From: Paramacrobiotus metropolitanus
Taxonomy: Eukaryota > Tardigrada > Eutardigrada > Parachela > Macrobiotidae
DNA length: 64,000 nt
NCBI RefSeq assembly: GCF_019649055.1
Contig: NW_026570310.1
Coordinates: 372,001 to 436,000, forward strand
Direction of reading: 5' to 3'
Under the pieces are notes generated by a model. The model was given only the letters and a program-made list of their open reading frames with translations, had not been told where the DNA came from and did no database searches. This document shows, in pieces, positions 19,506 through 30,432 of this stretch (position 1 is the stretch's first letter; every line of letters starts with the position of its first letter). The translations under genes were made by a program, and so were the position numbers.

Positions 19506-19874
19506 TCACCGATCAACATTCGTCATCTCTTCAGCACGATGACACTTCCTGTGCTCGACAGCGGGACTTTGTAATAATGGACGTTTCCGTGACGGTTTCC
19601 CTTCAGTCTTCTCCATAGCATGGCAAGCAATCATCTGACGACTACTTCGGGTAACACGTTTATCCATAACATAATCAGTTTCTGGATTATCAGACCCGGT
19701 CACCCCTATCGGATATACAATTACTGTTACAATGGACCAACAAAAAACTGACATAATCGACAGTACAATACCAAATGGAGATTCCGCGGTTTCCATATGT
19801 TGAACACCGCCGCTAAGCATATCCAGTGATGCACTAACCGTCTGTGGATTAGCACTGGACGCTTTGCTAACCAT
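19506..19874 (-). CDS. Putative single-pass membrane protein
   Basis: A minus-strand frame with one hydrophobic segment (FGIVLSIMSVFCWSIVTVIV) followed by PIGVTGSDNPETDYV and a basic tail. The tail motif is shared with 18680-18961. It could be the last exon of a type I membrane protein. Unrecognised. Confidence 0.3.
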   Translation of the reverse strand: MVSKASSANPQTVSASLDMLSGGVQHMETAESPFGIVLSIMSVFCWSIVTVIVYPIGVTGSDNPETDYVMDKRVTRSSRQMIACHAMEKTEGKPSRKRPLLQSPAVEHRKCHRAEEMTNVDR

Positions 19875-20931
19875 TCCGGATGTAAAATTTTTCTATACGC
19901 CGCAAACAACACAAAATATGGCCATATTTGTCACAAAAATCTTTACCAACATTACAGAAATATCATTTACAACATAAATTTGGGAATAACAGCCATTTGT
20001 TTGAAACTTATTAATTGTTCAACGAATATGTCATCCATTCCATGTTATCATATAGTTCGTGAATAAACAGTACACTATCACATCCATTATCGCTTAACAA
20101 CATCGAAAGATTCAGGATTTATTTATGAATTGTGTTATCGATAACCATGCTGACACTATTTCGAAATGCTCCATGACACCGGAACACATGGGCAGAAAGA
20201 CTTTAACCTGGGCAGAAAGAAATTTATTAAATCCGTTATTAAGATCGTCGTAATCCTTGAAAGGTTGGGCCACTTGCCGAGTAATTCCATCAACATCGAG
20301 TTTCTTTTCGCTGAATTCAATCAAAGAAGCAACGAAGATTTCATAAACCCTCCGGTTGTGCAGAGAAGACCGTTTTGACTTTATCCATATACTTCAATGC
20401 ATTATCTAAAATAAGACTTGAACCAGCGGATGCATGTCTTTATGATAGGGATTAATTACATTCACCATTATTAACATCGTCTTTGCCGTCCGACAACATG
20501 GAGAAACATCCAATCAGTCACGATTCTTTCGAAGACTCCACATAGAATCGTGCGTCAAAAAAGAGTCTACATGCATTCCATGACCACTGGAGAATAGTTA
20601 CGAAATACGGCAGGATGCGGAGAACCATAGAATCCGACAGAATAGAAATACGGGTACTTCACAACTAACAATGCGATCCACCTGTAGCCACCAAGGCGTT
20701 AGAATTCGATCGTTAACCATACGTACCTAATAAATGTAATCAAATTGTTCATTTAACCGAATGAAAATGACAAACAGATTTACACATGACAAAACAACAA
20801 AAACGACATACATTGACAAGAAATCTGCTACAAAGAACAACCACATTTAACCCAAGTATCGAAGAACCAAATATCGTACAACTAACTTTACTAGAGCGGG
20901 TGCGATGACAAACTGCTGCTCGTGGTAAAAT
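19875..20931. other. No clear gene
   Basis: AT-rich, with short frames only on both strands. A 12-base direct repeat GGGCAGAAAGA.. near 20190-20222 is minor. Confidence 0.4.
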
Positions 20932-21123
20932 TCAGACGGTTTTCTCCGTTTTCAGGGTGGTAATAGTCGCATCCTTTTCCTCCAAAATTGCCTTCTTCCG
21001 GTCGATCTTAATCCGAGCGGCTGCTAGCTGGACTACCAGTTGGGTCGGTTGTCCGTTTATCGTGCCATCGGTGATCTGGTCTGGCGGCCTGCTAAGTTTC
21101 TGGAACTGCTGTCCTTCCGGTGT
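20932..21123 (-). CDS. Probable C-terminal exon of an unknown gene
   Basis: On the minus strand an acceptor-like GTTATTTCAG precedes 21123, and 63 codons follow to a TGA at 20934-20932. The peptide has a Gly/Gln/Thr-rich turn (DGTINGQPTQLV) and then a helix with VQLAAARIKIDRKKAILEE, a good leucine-zipper-like coiled coil. The composition is strongly protein-like. The upstream exon was not fixed, since 21124-21540 is GC-rich and open in several frames. Confidence 0.4.
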   Translation of the reverse strand, partial: TPEGQQFQKLSRPPDQITDGTINGQPTQLVVQLAAARIKIDRKKAILEEKDATITTLKTEKTV

Positions 21124-21766
21124 CTGAAATAACGGTTCGTTTGAATCGAATCAATTTCTGCCCGCCTTCGGTGTCGATTCCGGGCTGCCGTCTGCTACAG
21201 AGACCGGAACAACTCCGGCTCAAACAGTGTCGACCGGCGACGGTATGGTCGATTCGCCCGTCTAGCGGTCGCTTGAGCTCAGGTCGAACTCTGCCGAGTG
21301 ACCGTTGGTATAAGCTGGTTCGCTCAATCGGGCCGGACGATCTGGCTGTCGTGCCGGGTTACGATCCACCCACTGCGGTTTCCGCTACCTGTTCTCTGGA
21401 TTGTGCATTCACCGGCTCGGTTTGGTCCGCAGTGTCCCCCGGGACGCCGGGTTGCCGAGCGGGGTGTGTGATGCTCGCCCTTCTTCAGCGGGCTGTCCAT
21501 GCGTGTCCGGAGGGTGTTCCGTCCGTTAATTAATTGCGGTCCGACTAAAGTGTCATCTGGCTACAGACGTGTGTAACCGTCCATAACGACCGGCGGTCGT
21601 CTGTCACTCTGACTCTGAGACGACCGGTCGAAATGCCGTACCCGCAGCCAACACCCGTGCCCGAACTCCGTGCGCAAAGCCAACGCCCGAGCAGTTACCC
21701 GTGCACGCAGCCAACCGTCTTTTGCCGTGCACGCAGCATCGACCTTATAATTATCCTGTTCCCGTC
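21124..21766. other. GC-rich stretch, open in several frames
   Basis: The base composition shifts to GC-rich between about 21150 and 21760. Long frames exist on both strands (for example plus 21120-21533), but none shows a recognised domain. It may contain an upstream minus-strand exon of the gene ending at 20932. Near 21640-21730 the motif CC(G)TGCACGCAGCCAAC recurs imperfectly. Confidence 0.3.
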
Positions 21767-22170
21767 CATAGTGCAGCAAAATAGTTAACGAGCTATTCCG
21801 CCCACCATAGTGCGGCAAAAGGCCAGCTGGCTATTCCGGCGCAGTCTGCGGCAAAATAGCCTGAGGGCTATTCAGACCTCTATTGTTATCAGCGGCAAAA
21901 TAGCTATAGCCATCTCGTAGCTAATTTGCCGCAGCATAAATTAGGCTACGAGATATTCTGACGACTATACTATGGCACAATCCAAAAAATATATGTACTG
22001 CTAATAATATTTATGCTAATGCAACGCCTAGTGGGGCAAAATAGCTGAAAGCTATTTAGCTTCCCATACTGGGGCAAAATAGCGGAAGGCTATTTTGCCC
22101 CTCATACTGGAGGAAAATAGCCAAAAGCTATTTTGCCACGAAGACTGGGGTAAAATAGCCACTTCGCAAA
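21767..22170. repeat. Array of short palindromes (GCAAAATAGC...GCTATTTTGC)
   Basis: About eight units of roughly 38-55 bases each contain (G)GCAAAATAGC and, after a 3-6-base loop, GCTATTTTGC or a variant. The best unit, near 22073-22105, is nearly perfect. Spacers such as CATACTGG recur. Around 21890-21960 two units are joined into a larger imperfect inverted repeat. It is a satellite of self-complementary hairpins. Confidence 0.75.
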
Positions 22171-22554
22171 AACATTGACGTATCATGTGCATAAAATTTA
22201 TCACTTATTCTCTTATATTGTTTGCTGTTTTTGCGGGAAATTTTATCCCCCGATCCCACAGAACTTAACATCTTCAACGACACTTTGAAAGCTTTTACGA
22301 CTTTTCTTGCTGCAAACTGCGCGATTCACCTTTCCCGCGTCACAGTTTACTTCGGACTCACCCGTGCCGGAGAAAAGAACGCAACTTCAACAACACTGAC
22401 TCATCTCTGGCCAACAGCCCTCATGACCATATCCCTCCGAATGACTCATATGATAAGGGCAGTGAATGCTCCAAGAGATTATTTTTTCCGAATTGAATGC
22501 GATGGAGTTACTTTAGAGCTAAACGTTAGTCACAGAATATGGCGAATTACTTAA
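22171..22554 (+). CDS. Unassigned 110-aa frame
   Basis: The plus-strand frame 22222-22554 has a protein-like pattern (DYFFRIECDGVTLELNVSH near the end). No domain recognised and no splice sites checked. It lies directly after the palindrome array. Confidence 0.25.
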
Positions 22555-23531
22555 AAATCTGCTTAGTTAATCATTAAATGTTCAATTGGTGCATCCGCAT
22601 TTTTGTTGTATGACCTGTGGCTAGCTTCGTGAGACTGACCTAGAAGTCTATGCCCATGCTTTTGTGCAACACGGTCCGCGTCTTACCGTTAAAATAACTT
22701 GCCGTTTAGTCTTTTTCACTCGGCAATTCGGGTGTGCAGTGTGTATAATTATTTACTCCGTCTTTATTATTACAATTCATCGGCTGATTTTCATCACCGA
22801 TCGATCGAATTTAATCACCGATTGAATTTAACTTTACAAAATACAGCTCATCCGCCTTTCCTCCCAACAAGACCGGAGATTTATATGCCAACGGGCCGCC
22901 GCCATCGAACGTGTGCACCATCCCTAGAAATCATTTAAGCATCCTGTCAGTTCGGACGTTGAAAGCTTTACTCTATAACCTAGCGCTGCCACGAAACCTG
23001 TTCGATAAAGAACGTGTTGCTGTGCAGCATGGCCTGGAGTTCATCATTCCGCATCCTTTTTCCCTCCGCTGTGATCTGACCAGGAGCAGCAAGCCTACAA
23101 CTAGCTGCGAGCTTAGCTCATGTTTCCCGCATAGGCTTCATATCTTATGCCTAACAAGTGGTAGCAAAAGGTAACCCGATAGTCTGTGATGGAACTGTTG
23201 GACGAAGTCCAACAGATTCCGATTAAAAAGATTTCAATTTTTTGTAAGACTTTTGCCATAAAATGATATGTTCATCTGCTTTATCAAAGGGTCAAATCGC
23301 GACTGACGCCACCAGTGAGAGGTTCTGTTGAACTGTAGACCGGAAAATTTTGCAGGTACCATAAACAAGTTTCGCACAGGCAAAGTTCGGTAAACGAGTT
23401 AATCGTAAACTATTTTTATGTACTGTCGGTGGAATCTATCCTCCGCCTCACCTGTTTCAAAGCGAGTCCCTCTGCGCGATCGCGGAACGTAGCCGAGACT
23501 CGTAGCCGGAACTCGTGGACATTAAGCTATT
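22555..23531. other. No clear gene
   Basis: Mixed sequence with only short frames. I searched by eye for a left LTR of the gypsy element here and saw none. Confidence 0.35.
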
Positions 23532-24213
23532 TCATAATTTATTCACCATACATTTGCCTGTCCGCAGGTGCACAGTAAGGAAAGCCAACCGTGTCGGCAG
23601 TTTCTTCCTTCCGCTGGTTATGTAAATGGCGGTAAAGATCGCCGGCATAGTTTGGAGAAACTGGTCGGACATCCGGGTGCCTGACCATGCTGTCCCAGAC
23701 CAGGCAACCAAGGGAAACCTATTTCTTACTAGGGACAGCCTCGTTAGGGCCGGTGGTTCAGAGCAAGTGAGTTTTTCTGGCAAAATGGTATCCTCTGGCT
23801 TCATGCGATCCTGAGCTGCATATGCCCGATCGAAATAGTGATGCCATTCCACTGACTCCGGCAGCGGCAAATTGGAGGTCAAGTCGAGTTTGTGTCCTTG
23901 GCAAGTTGGTCCAGCGCTTTTAACCAGGCTTCGATTTGGAAAAATTCCATTTCGCAAATCCCGCGGGAAGTAGCCACTGGATCGGTATTGTTGGCAATTT
24001 CATCAGGGCACTGGTGATAGAGATCCTTCTTGATAACTGCATCCCGATAGCTATGGATGTCGGCAAAATTTCCCGCGATTGCCTCATTACGTCCAGTTTG
24101 ACCACCTTGATTATCACACCGCAGCCGACAAGAATGATATCGCTAGCTTGTTGATCGATATACCACGCACGGCCGCCGTCGCGGAATAAGGTCTGGCGGA
24201 ATAATTTGGGCAT
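23532..24213 (-). pseudogene. Decayed unknown coding sequence, at least one frameshift
   Basis: Without requiring an ATG, a minus-strand frame from about 24160 to 23893 has strong protein character (LYHQCPDEIANNTD, GICEMEFFQIEAW). The signal then moves to the frame 23957-23532 with LPLPESVEWHHYFDRAYAAQ. Cysteines and N-x-T sites suggest an extracellular protein. It follows the env-like region on the same strand, so it may be its distal part or a separate gene. Not recognised. Confidence 0.35.
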
Positions 24214-24339
24214 ACTTGGATTGTTGTATGATAAAACGAAAAGATGCCACTAAACGTACTTTCTTATAAGGCGAATCACGCCCGCTGCAATGGTTCTCTC
24301 GGTGCCTTACCGGCAAATATTTTCTTGGCAGGCGGAAAG

Positions 24340-25920
24340 TGCTCAACCGGAATTCCCATCTAGGACTTGATAGCGCGCTCTGGAGATAAGGATAATAAGC
24401 GCTGGATAACACATAACCAATGGGTTCCAGTAGAGTTCCACTGGTTCCATTAGTATCACATGAAAACACAATGCAATGATGTACAGTTCCAATTCCTGCA
24501 GAAAAACGCACGATTGATTTTCGCACAAAATCTGCAATCGGCATTCAAAAAAATTACGTCTACCGTTAACTGCATCTCCAGTTTCAAAAGCGCTTGTTCC
24601 GTCGTTGGAATGGAACTAGTAAGTAGCCATCCGACGATATTGACCAGTTGTCGGCGCGCGACTGTGGCACGCAATGGCTATCATTCGCAACCAAAAAATC
24701 CAACTCCAACTGGCGGCACTGGCGAATTACGCCAGCTGTCCCAAAAACCTGTAGACTCTAACAGTTCAACATTTCCATGCTTCGCGCAGCTAAAATTCCA
24801 GAAATATTCGACAGCGTAGATAAATCTACAATGCGGTTTCGATTCAACCGGCAGTGCAAATTATTCACAGCATCAGCTAACTCATTCTTATGATCCACGA
24901 CGTTATCAGACAAATACTGCATGTGAGCAGGTATTACCTGTTGAAGACTCAATGTTGGCGGTGCTGGCTTCGATCCATTATGTACTTGACTACTGTAGTC
25001 GTAGAATCCAGTCGGTGATGCAGTTCCGAATCCTCGCTTCCCACGTGGCTTACCACGTTTCTTCACCATAATTGTCGGAAATTTCGTAGTCTTCTTCGAC
25101 TTCCGGCGTGGAGATATCTTTGTAGAGGCAGGCGTAGAAAAGTTTATCATCTCTGTCCAGTACATACATATGCATCCCGGCCTCTCCAGTGACCGTATAC
25201 ATATCTGGCAATGCCGTATCGCACAATGTCTCACGTTCTCCCAACACGAAATCCAGCAGGTGCTCCTTGTCACGCACGCGTTGACTGTCTTGGTCTTAGA
25301 ACAGTGTTCCATTACGGCGGGCAAAACGGCTGACATCACACGGCTTGGCTCCAACGCCTTGATCACTCCACACGTATGTTCGCATTCCTTGTATAGAATA
25401 TCCGACCTTGCGGCTGTTAGCTATCTCACCTGTTATTGACATACCAGGACAGCCATCACACTCTTGTTCAAGAGTGACTTCCTCTAATTCACAGTTGCGG
25501 GTGGTGAAATTTTTCTGTGAAAGCCATGAGCCTTCGCCAACAGGCTCCGCGTGATACACCCAAACTTTACCGAGTTGCTGAAGTGTACTCTCCCCGCATC
25601 GGCGCGTCTGGATCATCATGCAGCAATCCTGAGGGCTGGTGATGAGGTGTTTTGTTGTCCTCTTCGTGTCGGTTGACCAGATGACGGTTTCGTCGATGGT
25701 CAACACTTCCTCCCAGGTACGACAAACGTACCCGCTAAACGACTTACTCACGTCACGCTCCATGTACAGATCAAACTGAATAAGTATCCCAGAAATTCGT
25801 TGCGGCATCGTTGGACACTTCAGAAGTTCTTTGAAGTCGACGAAACCCATGAATTGTGGTCTTGTGCAATCGCAAACCTTCATGATAATTGCCTCCGCTG
25901 GCGCCATGAGGTAGCACAAA
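24340..25920 (-). pseudogene. Envelope-glycoprotein-like region fused to truncated pol
   Basis: The frame that encodes the integrase zinc region continues without a break into a Cys-rich ectodomain-like sequence (VCDCTRP, CRTWEEV, QDCCMM, NCELEEV, PCDVSRF). A TAA at 25296-25298 interrupts it. The frame resumes to about 25050, shifts, and continues through a basic KPRGKRGF stretch, which could be a protease cleavage site, and a segment ending NC, then TAG at 24758-24760. Beyond it, NWSISSDGYLLVPF and a hydrophobic stretch (NPLVMCYPALIILI) suggest a stem and membrane anchor. The Cys pattern is like class III-type glycoproteins of some negative-strand RNA viruses, several of which were captured by LTR elements; that comparison is inference. 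At least two stops and one frameshift: non-functional. Confidence 0.5.
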
Positions 25921-27640
25921 CGGTCTACACCCAAATGTCCTCCCATTGGATCATCATGCGCAAACCGTAGCACTTCGAAACGGAGACTCTTTGGAATGAC
26001 CAAAAGTTCCAAGAGCTCTCCATGTGACTTCCAGATTCTTTAGAGGAGTCCATTCTTGACTGTAAATGTTTTCTTTGTCAATCGATCCTCCGGCAGTTTC
26101 CGTAGAACATCCTAACAGAACACATCTTTATCCTGCTCGTCCTTGATGTCCACATGTCCTGCGATTTCGTCCAACTGGTCCTCGCTTTGTAGAATGGAGA
26201 ATGCCTGATGCTCCATTGGTCCATCCAGCGCAGGCGGGTGTCGGGAAAGGCAGTCACCATCCGCATGGGACTTTCCAGCCTTGTGGACAATCACCAAAGT
26301 ATATTCCTGCAGGCGCAACGCCCATCGCACCAACCGGCTGTTGGGCGATTGTATATTAAACAGCTAGCACAGGCTGTGGTGATCCGACCACACGGTGACC
26401 GGGCGTCCCAACAAGTAATACCTATATTTTTCACAGCACCACACTATCGCTAATAACTCTCTCTCCGTGGTGGTGTAGTTAACTTCTGCCGGGATTAGGC
26501 GACGGCTGCCATAAGCGACCACTCGCTCATGACCTTTACCATCCCTCTGGATGACCACTACGCCAATTGCGTATCCACTGGCATCCGGGTGGATCTCCAC
26601 AGGAGCATCCGCGTTGAAGTGTACCAGTACCGGGGCACTCGTAAGCTCTTTCTTCAGCTGTTGGAAGGCGTCCTCCTGCGCCGCTCCCCAGGTCAATGGT
26701 GTGTCCTTCTTCGTCAGCTAGGTTAGCGGTCCAGCCAGCTTAGAAAAGTCTTTTATGAAGCGTCGATAATAACTACGCAAACCAAGGAAAGACCGTGTCG
26801 CTTTAAGGTTTGTAGGTGTAGGAAACTTCATAACCGCTTCCACTTTGTCTAGGTTTGGGCGTATTCCTTCATTCGTGGCGGTAAATCCCAGTACTCACAC
26901 TTCCGACTTCATGAAGTGACACTTCGAAGGCTTCAGCAGAAGTCCATATTCTCTGAACCGTTCGAATAACTGGCGCAGACGGTGGAGGTGTTCGTCCAAT
27001 GTAGAGGTTCCGCAAACCACATCGTCGAGATACACGGAGACATCCGACCAAATCAGTCCCGCCAGAACTTCCGTCATCATTCGCTGGAAGTGACTAGGCG
27101 CGTTTCTCAGACCGAAACACATCACTTCGTACGCGTAGAAACCATTTCCAGCTTGAAAAGCCGTGATAGGCTTACTGGCTTAGTCTAACGGGACTGCCAG
27201 AAGCCACTCTGCAGGTCTATCGTGGTCATTTACCTAGCACCTGCCAAAACCTGTAGGCAGTCGTCCACGCGTGGGAGAGGATACCGGTCCGCAACGGTGA
27301 CGTTGTTAACTGCTCTCACATCTGCGCACAGCCGCCATGACTTGCCGCCTTCCTTCGACGCAAGTATAACAGGGGAGCTCCTTGGGCTCCGACTCCGACG
27401 GATCACGCCCTTCTCCAACATCTTCTGAACCTTCCGCTCCACTTCCGCCACTTCGCGCGGAGCGCGCCGATATTGGTTCCGGAATATTGGCTTGGTATCC
27501 GGGAGCTACTCAATCTTGAACGGCGTGACTCGGGCCTGTCCGAGTGGACGTCTCTCTGTATGGAATAGGTCCGAGAACTCCTCGAGGAGTGCCCGCATCT
27601 GCGGCACACCGTCCTGTGTAGTGGCATCGCCAATATCGAA
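25920..27640 (-). pseudogene. Gypsy pol: reverse transcriptase, RNase H, integrase start
   Basis: Minus-strand segments in order: RT fingers (KSWRLCADVRAVN), RT palm with the catalytic VYLDDVV (YxDD), thumb (SYYRRFIKDFSKLAGPLT), RNase H (IHPDASGYAIGV, NYTTTERELLAIVW), and an integrase zinc-binding start with HDDPMGGHLGVDR. The integrase catalytic core that should follow is missing and the env-like region begins at once. In-frame stops: TAG 27506-27508, TAA 27230-27232, TAG 27185-27187, TGA 26895-26897, TAG 26718-26720, TAG 26364-26366, TAG 26112-26114. At least two frameshifts lie near 27180 and 26890. Non-functional. Confidence 0.8.
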
Positions 27641-28389
27641 TTCATCGACGGGAATCCGAGGCCACTCAAAGTCCCAACCGGTTAAATCCATCTCGGAACC
27701 GTCCTCATGATGCAAAGACAGCAACCTATGGTGCTGGACTACGCCGGCACACGTCGACTGACCAAGTAGTGTGGTCATAAGGTTACTCACCATGGGCTGT
27801 GAGGCCCGGGGCTCTACAGGGGCAGCTATATTAGTCTCACATAGAGGCTTACCTGTGGCATCCGACAGCAACGGGTAATCGACCGCTGACAACAGGCGCC
27901 GGTTGCCCACGTCCACTAGGATGCCGGGCTGCTGAAGTACGTTGCAGCCAATGACACAGTCATATTTCCCCGCCCCGAAATTGTCGAAAACCGCGAACAT
28001 CGTCTCCATGAATTCCATCCATATCCACGTTCAGGGTAATCTGTCCTGACGTCCGGTTGTCAGCGACAACCACATCGGTAACGAATGGCTTCACAACCAT
28101 TCCTAATCCACGTATGAAGCTTTGGTTCACGATGGACAGGCTCGCGCCGCAGTCGATCAACGCAGTGGCAAGTCGGCCACAAATCTTGATATCCATGAGC
28201 GGAACCGTCCCTCCAATGTCCAGTGGAGAAAGATAAGTTTTCGGCATATCCTTCACCACGGTCGACAGCTTCATCAGCGGTGGCGGCACCGCTCGCATGA
28301 CAAGGTTTTGGCGTACCGGTATATGAACCTCGCTTCGCTCCATCCGTCCAGTTGTGGTCACGGGCTCGCGCCATCCAGACGTCTCTTCA
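27506..28389 (-). pseudogene. Gypsy aspartic protease and RT lead-in
   Basis: A minus-strand frame (27960-29000) overlapping the end of gag contains ALIDCGASLSIV, a retropepsin active site in which the usual Thr or Ser after the catalytic Asp is Cys. A frameshift near 27960-28018 leads to the frame 28018-27506, with VIGCNVLQQPGILVD (the ILG-type flap-distal motif of proteases) and then LLEEFSDLFH, the usual connection to RT. The gag-pol overlap in different frames agrees with ribosomal frameshifting in this element class. Confidence 0.65.
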
Positions 28390-30357
28390 TCAAACATTGG
28401 GTAACTCACCTCTCCAGTCGTGCCGACCGATCCCCCCATCCGATGGTTCGGGGTCCGGACTCTGCGGACTGTAGCTTGGTGTGTAGTATGGAGGCGGTGA
28501 CTCGGGGTGCTGAGTCTCCATTGATGCCATCGCGCGCCGCAGTGCCTGCGTCCGGTGGTCGCCTCCATGATGCACGCTGCATCCCTCCTTTCCGCATCGT
28601 GCGTACTCTTCCTCCGGCTGCGGCTCAGGCCGGTAATTTCCATGGAATGTTGGCTCCGCCCGCGCTGCGCACTCCCGCTGCATCCGACGAACCACTTCCC
28701 ATGGCGTCTCAATTCGTACCGTCGAGTGTGACCGGGCTCGTTCCGTACGCAAGCTGGCCATGCTTGCCGAGCGTCGCTCCCGCCGGTCACGAGATGGGCT
28801 CCGTTCCCATCTCTCCTCAGTAGACTGGCTCCTGCTGCGGCGCTGCCGCGCCCAGCGTCGCTCCCGCGCCGCTTCCAAGCGCGTAGCTTCTTGGGAGGTG
28901 TGGGCATCGAAGCCCAGGAGCCCTCTCCTACACATACTTCGGAACTCCCTCGGTGACATCCGTGTGCGCACTTTAATTGCGCCGTCATGCTCAACAGCAT
29001 ACGCCATAACGCCAGCTTGGTTGGCAGGGCGAATAGCTGCCACGCAGCTCAATCGGTACTTCCGTTGGGATTCCAAAAGATACCGGGTGTATGCCGCGTC
29101 ACCACGGTATCCATCCACAGCTGCATCCCGGCTGTGGCGCACTACTCGCTCGCTTCCGTTAGAGCGTGCTCCAGACCACCGCATCATTCTCCATGACTGG
29201 TCTGCATCCGACGAGAATCCAAGGCCAAAAGTATACCAAGTTAAGCCGGCCTACCCACCGGCACCAGTGGCCGTCCCTCCAGCGAATCCACTCTCCCGGG
29301 TTGGTTCTCCTCCACTCCTTGTTGCACCCGCGTCCAATGCCATTTCCAGCTGCAGACTGGGAGCGGCCGGTGCATGGCCTCCATCGTCCAAGGTCAACAG
29401 ACTGCGCGCCTGCTGCGCACCTGCTCCGGTCGTATTCCGTGGCTGCTTTGCGACCTTATTCTTCGGGCAATCCCGTTGAATGTGATCCGTTCCGTTGCAA
29501 TTATAGCAACGCTTAACTGGCCTGTCAGTGAGCTTAGGTCCCCCGTTACCGCCGCTGTACCGGGCATTGGTGACCCTTCACATAAACGGCTTCCCATTGC
29601 CGCCATTGCCGCCATACTGACCTTTTCCATAATTGTTACTCCACGGCCGGTTGCCGCCCTTCCTCTCCACTGTTGTCCACTCCGTTGCTCGATTCTTCGA
29701 CTCCAAGCGCAGGGAATCCGACACCTTCTGCATGTCCGAGAGGAACTCCATGGGCGTGGCAGCTTGCGCCATTGCCAGTCTGCTAAGATACTCCGGAAGT
29801 AAGCCGGCTTTCAGCTTCTCAATGATGTCGTCATAATCCATATCGGCATTAATCTTGTCACACAAGGTCATGACATCACTGAAATAATCTTCCAATGCCT
29901 CATCGCGCTTCATCTTACGTAAACGCAACTTGACCTTAAGCTGATTACGGTAGTCTTCGGTTTGAAAGCGACCGATGGTAGCCTTCAATAACTCCTCGGA
30001 AGTTGCGTAAGGTAACTTTTTACCTCCGTCACTGACCTTGTTGTACCAAGTGGCAGCAAATCCGTCTAAGTAAACTGGAAATTGGCGTAACACCTAACTC
30101 TCCTTCCATTCTAACGCCGTGACCACTATGCGGAAGCGCCGCACCCATCCCTCCACGTCCTCTCCCGCGCGTCCACGGAACAAGGGTGGCTTGGTGTCAC
30201 CGGTTGCTTGAATGGAAATCCAGGATGGAATTTTGCCTGCAGCTGCATTTATTAGGATCATCCTGCGCGAGTTACCGTGTACATGCAACAAATCGATACA
30301 GTCGCCGTAGTGTAATTCCAAATCAATACAAGAATAATCAACCACTGGAATTACCAT
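28390..30357 (-). pseudogene. Gypsy gag with CCHC zinc knuckle and long Arg/Ser-rich tail
   Basis: One minus-strand frame runs from about 30357 to 28390, broken by TAG 30094-30096, TGA 29578-29580 and TAG 29251-29253. The retrotransposon-gag core shows VRRFRIVV and FPVYLDGFAATWYNKV. The zinc knuckle CYNCNGTDHIQRDC lies near 29475-29515. After the third stop a further 265 codons continue in the same frame, rich in Arg, Glu and Ser, with CGKEGCSVHH; this is long for a gypsy gag and might be a nucleocapsid extension. Gag assembles particles and packages element RNA. Non-functional in this copy. Confidence 0.7.
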
Positions 30358-30417
30358 CCGACAATGCCAACTGCAGAGTTAATGACCGTATTCCAAACGA
30401 CAATGCTCTTGCGTTAA

Positions 30418-30432
30418 CCGGTTTCGGCACCA
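30418..30432 (-). promoter_or_regulatory. Primer-binding-site-like sequence
   Basis: On the minus strand, TGGTGCCGAAACCGG lies about 60 bases before gag. It begins with TGG, the complement of a tRNA CCA end, as in gypsy-type primer sites. The 5' LTR would therefore lie at positions above 30433, with a TTAACA-like end. Confidence 0.45.

Larger units (their letters stand above)
24340..30432 (-). mobile_element. Decayed Ty3/gypsy retroelement with env-like region
   Basis: Minus strand, 5' to 3': a primer-binding-site-like sequence (30418-30432), gag with retrotransposon-gag core and CCHC knuckle, protease, reverse transcriptase, RNase H, start of integrase, then a glycoprotein-like frame. No matching LTR pair was found, so the ends are uncertain. 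Many in-frame stops and several frameshifts show decay. The left limit is set where the glycoprotein-like signal fades. Confidence 0.7.

Noticed and set aside
21767-22170. CRISPR-like array
   Set aside because: Units are palindromic with short variable spacers, no constant 30-40-bp unique spacers and no cas genes; the context is eukaryotic.
23532-24213. Certain C-terminal domain of the gypsy env
   Set aside because: Same strand and adjacent, but frame and motifs do not connect; listed as an unknown coding remnant.
28122-29516. Long plus-strand frames (233, 239 and 116 codons)
   Set aside because: They are shadows on the opposite strand of the GC-rich gypsy gag and protease region.
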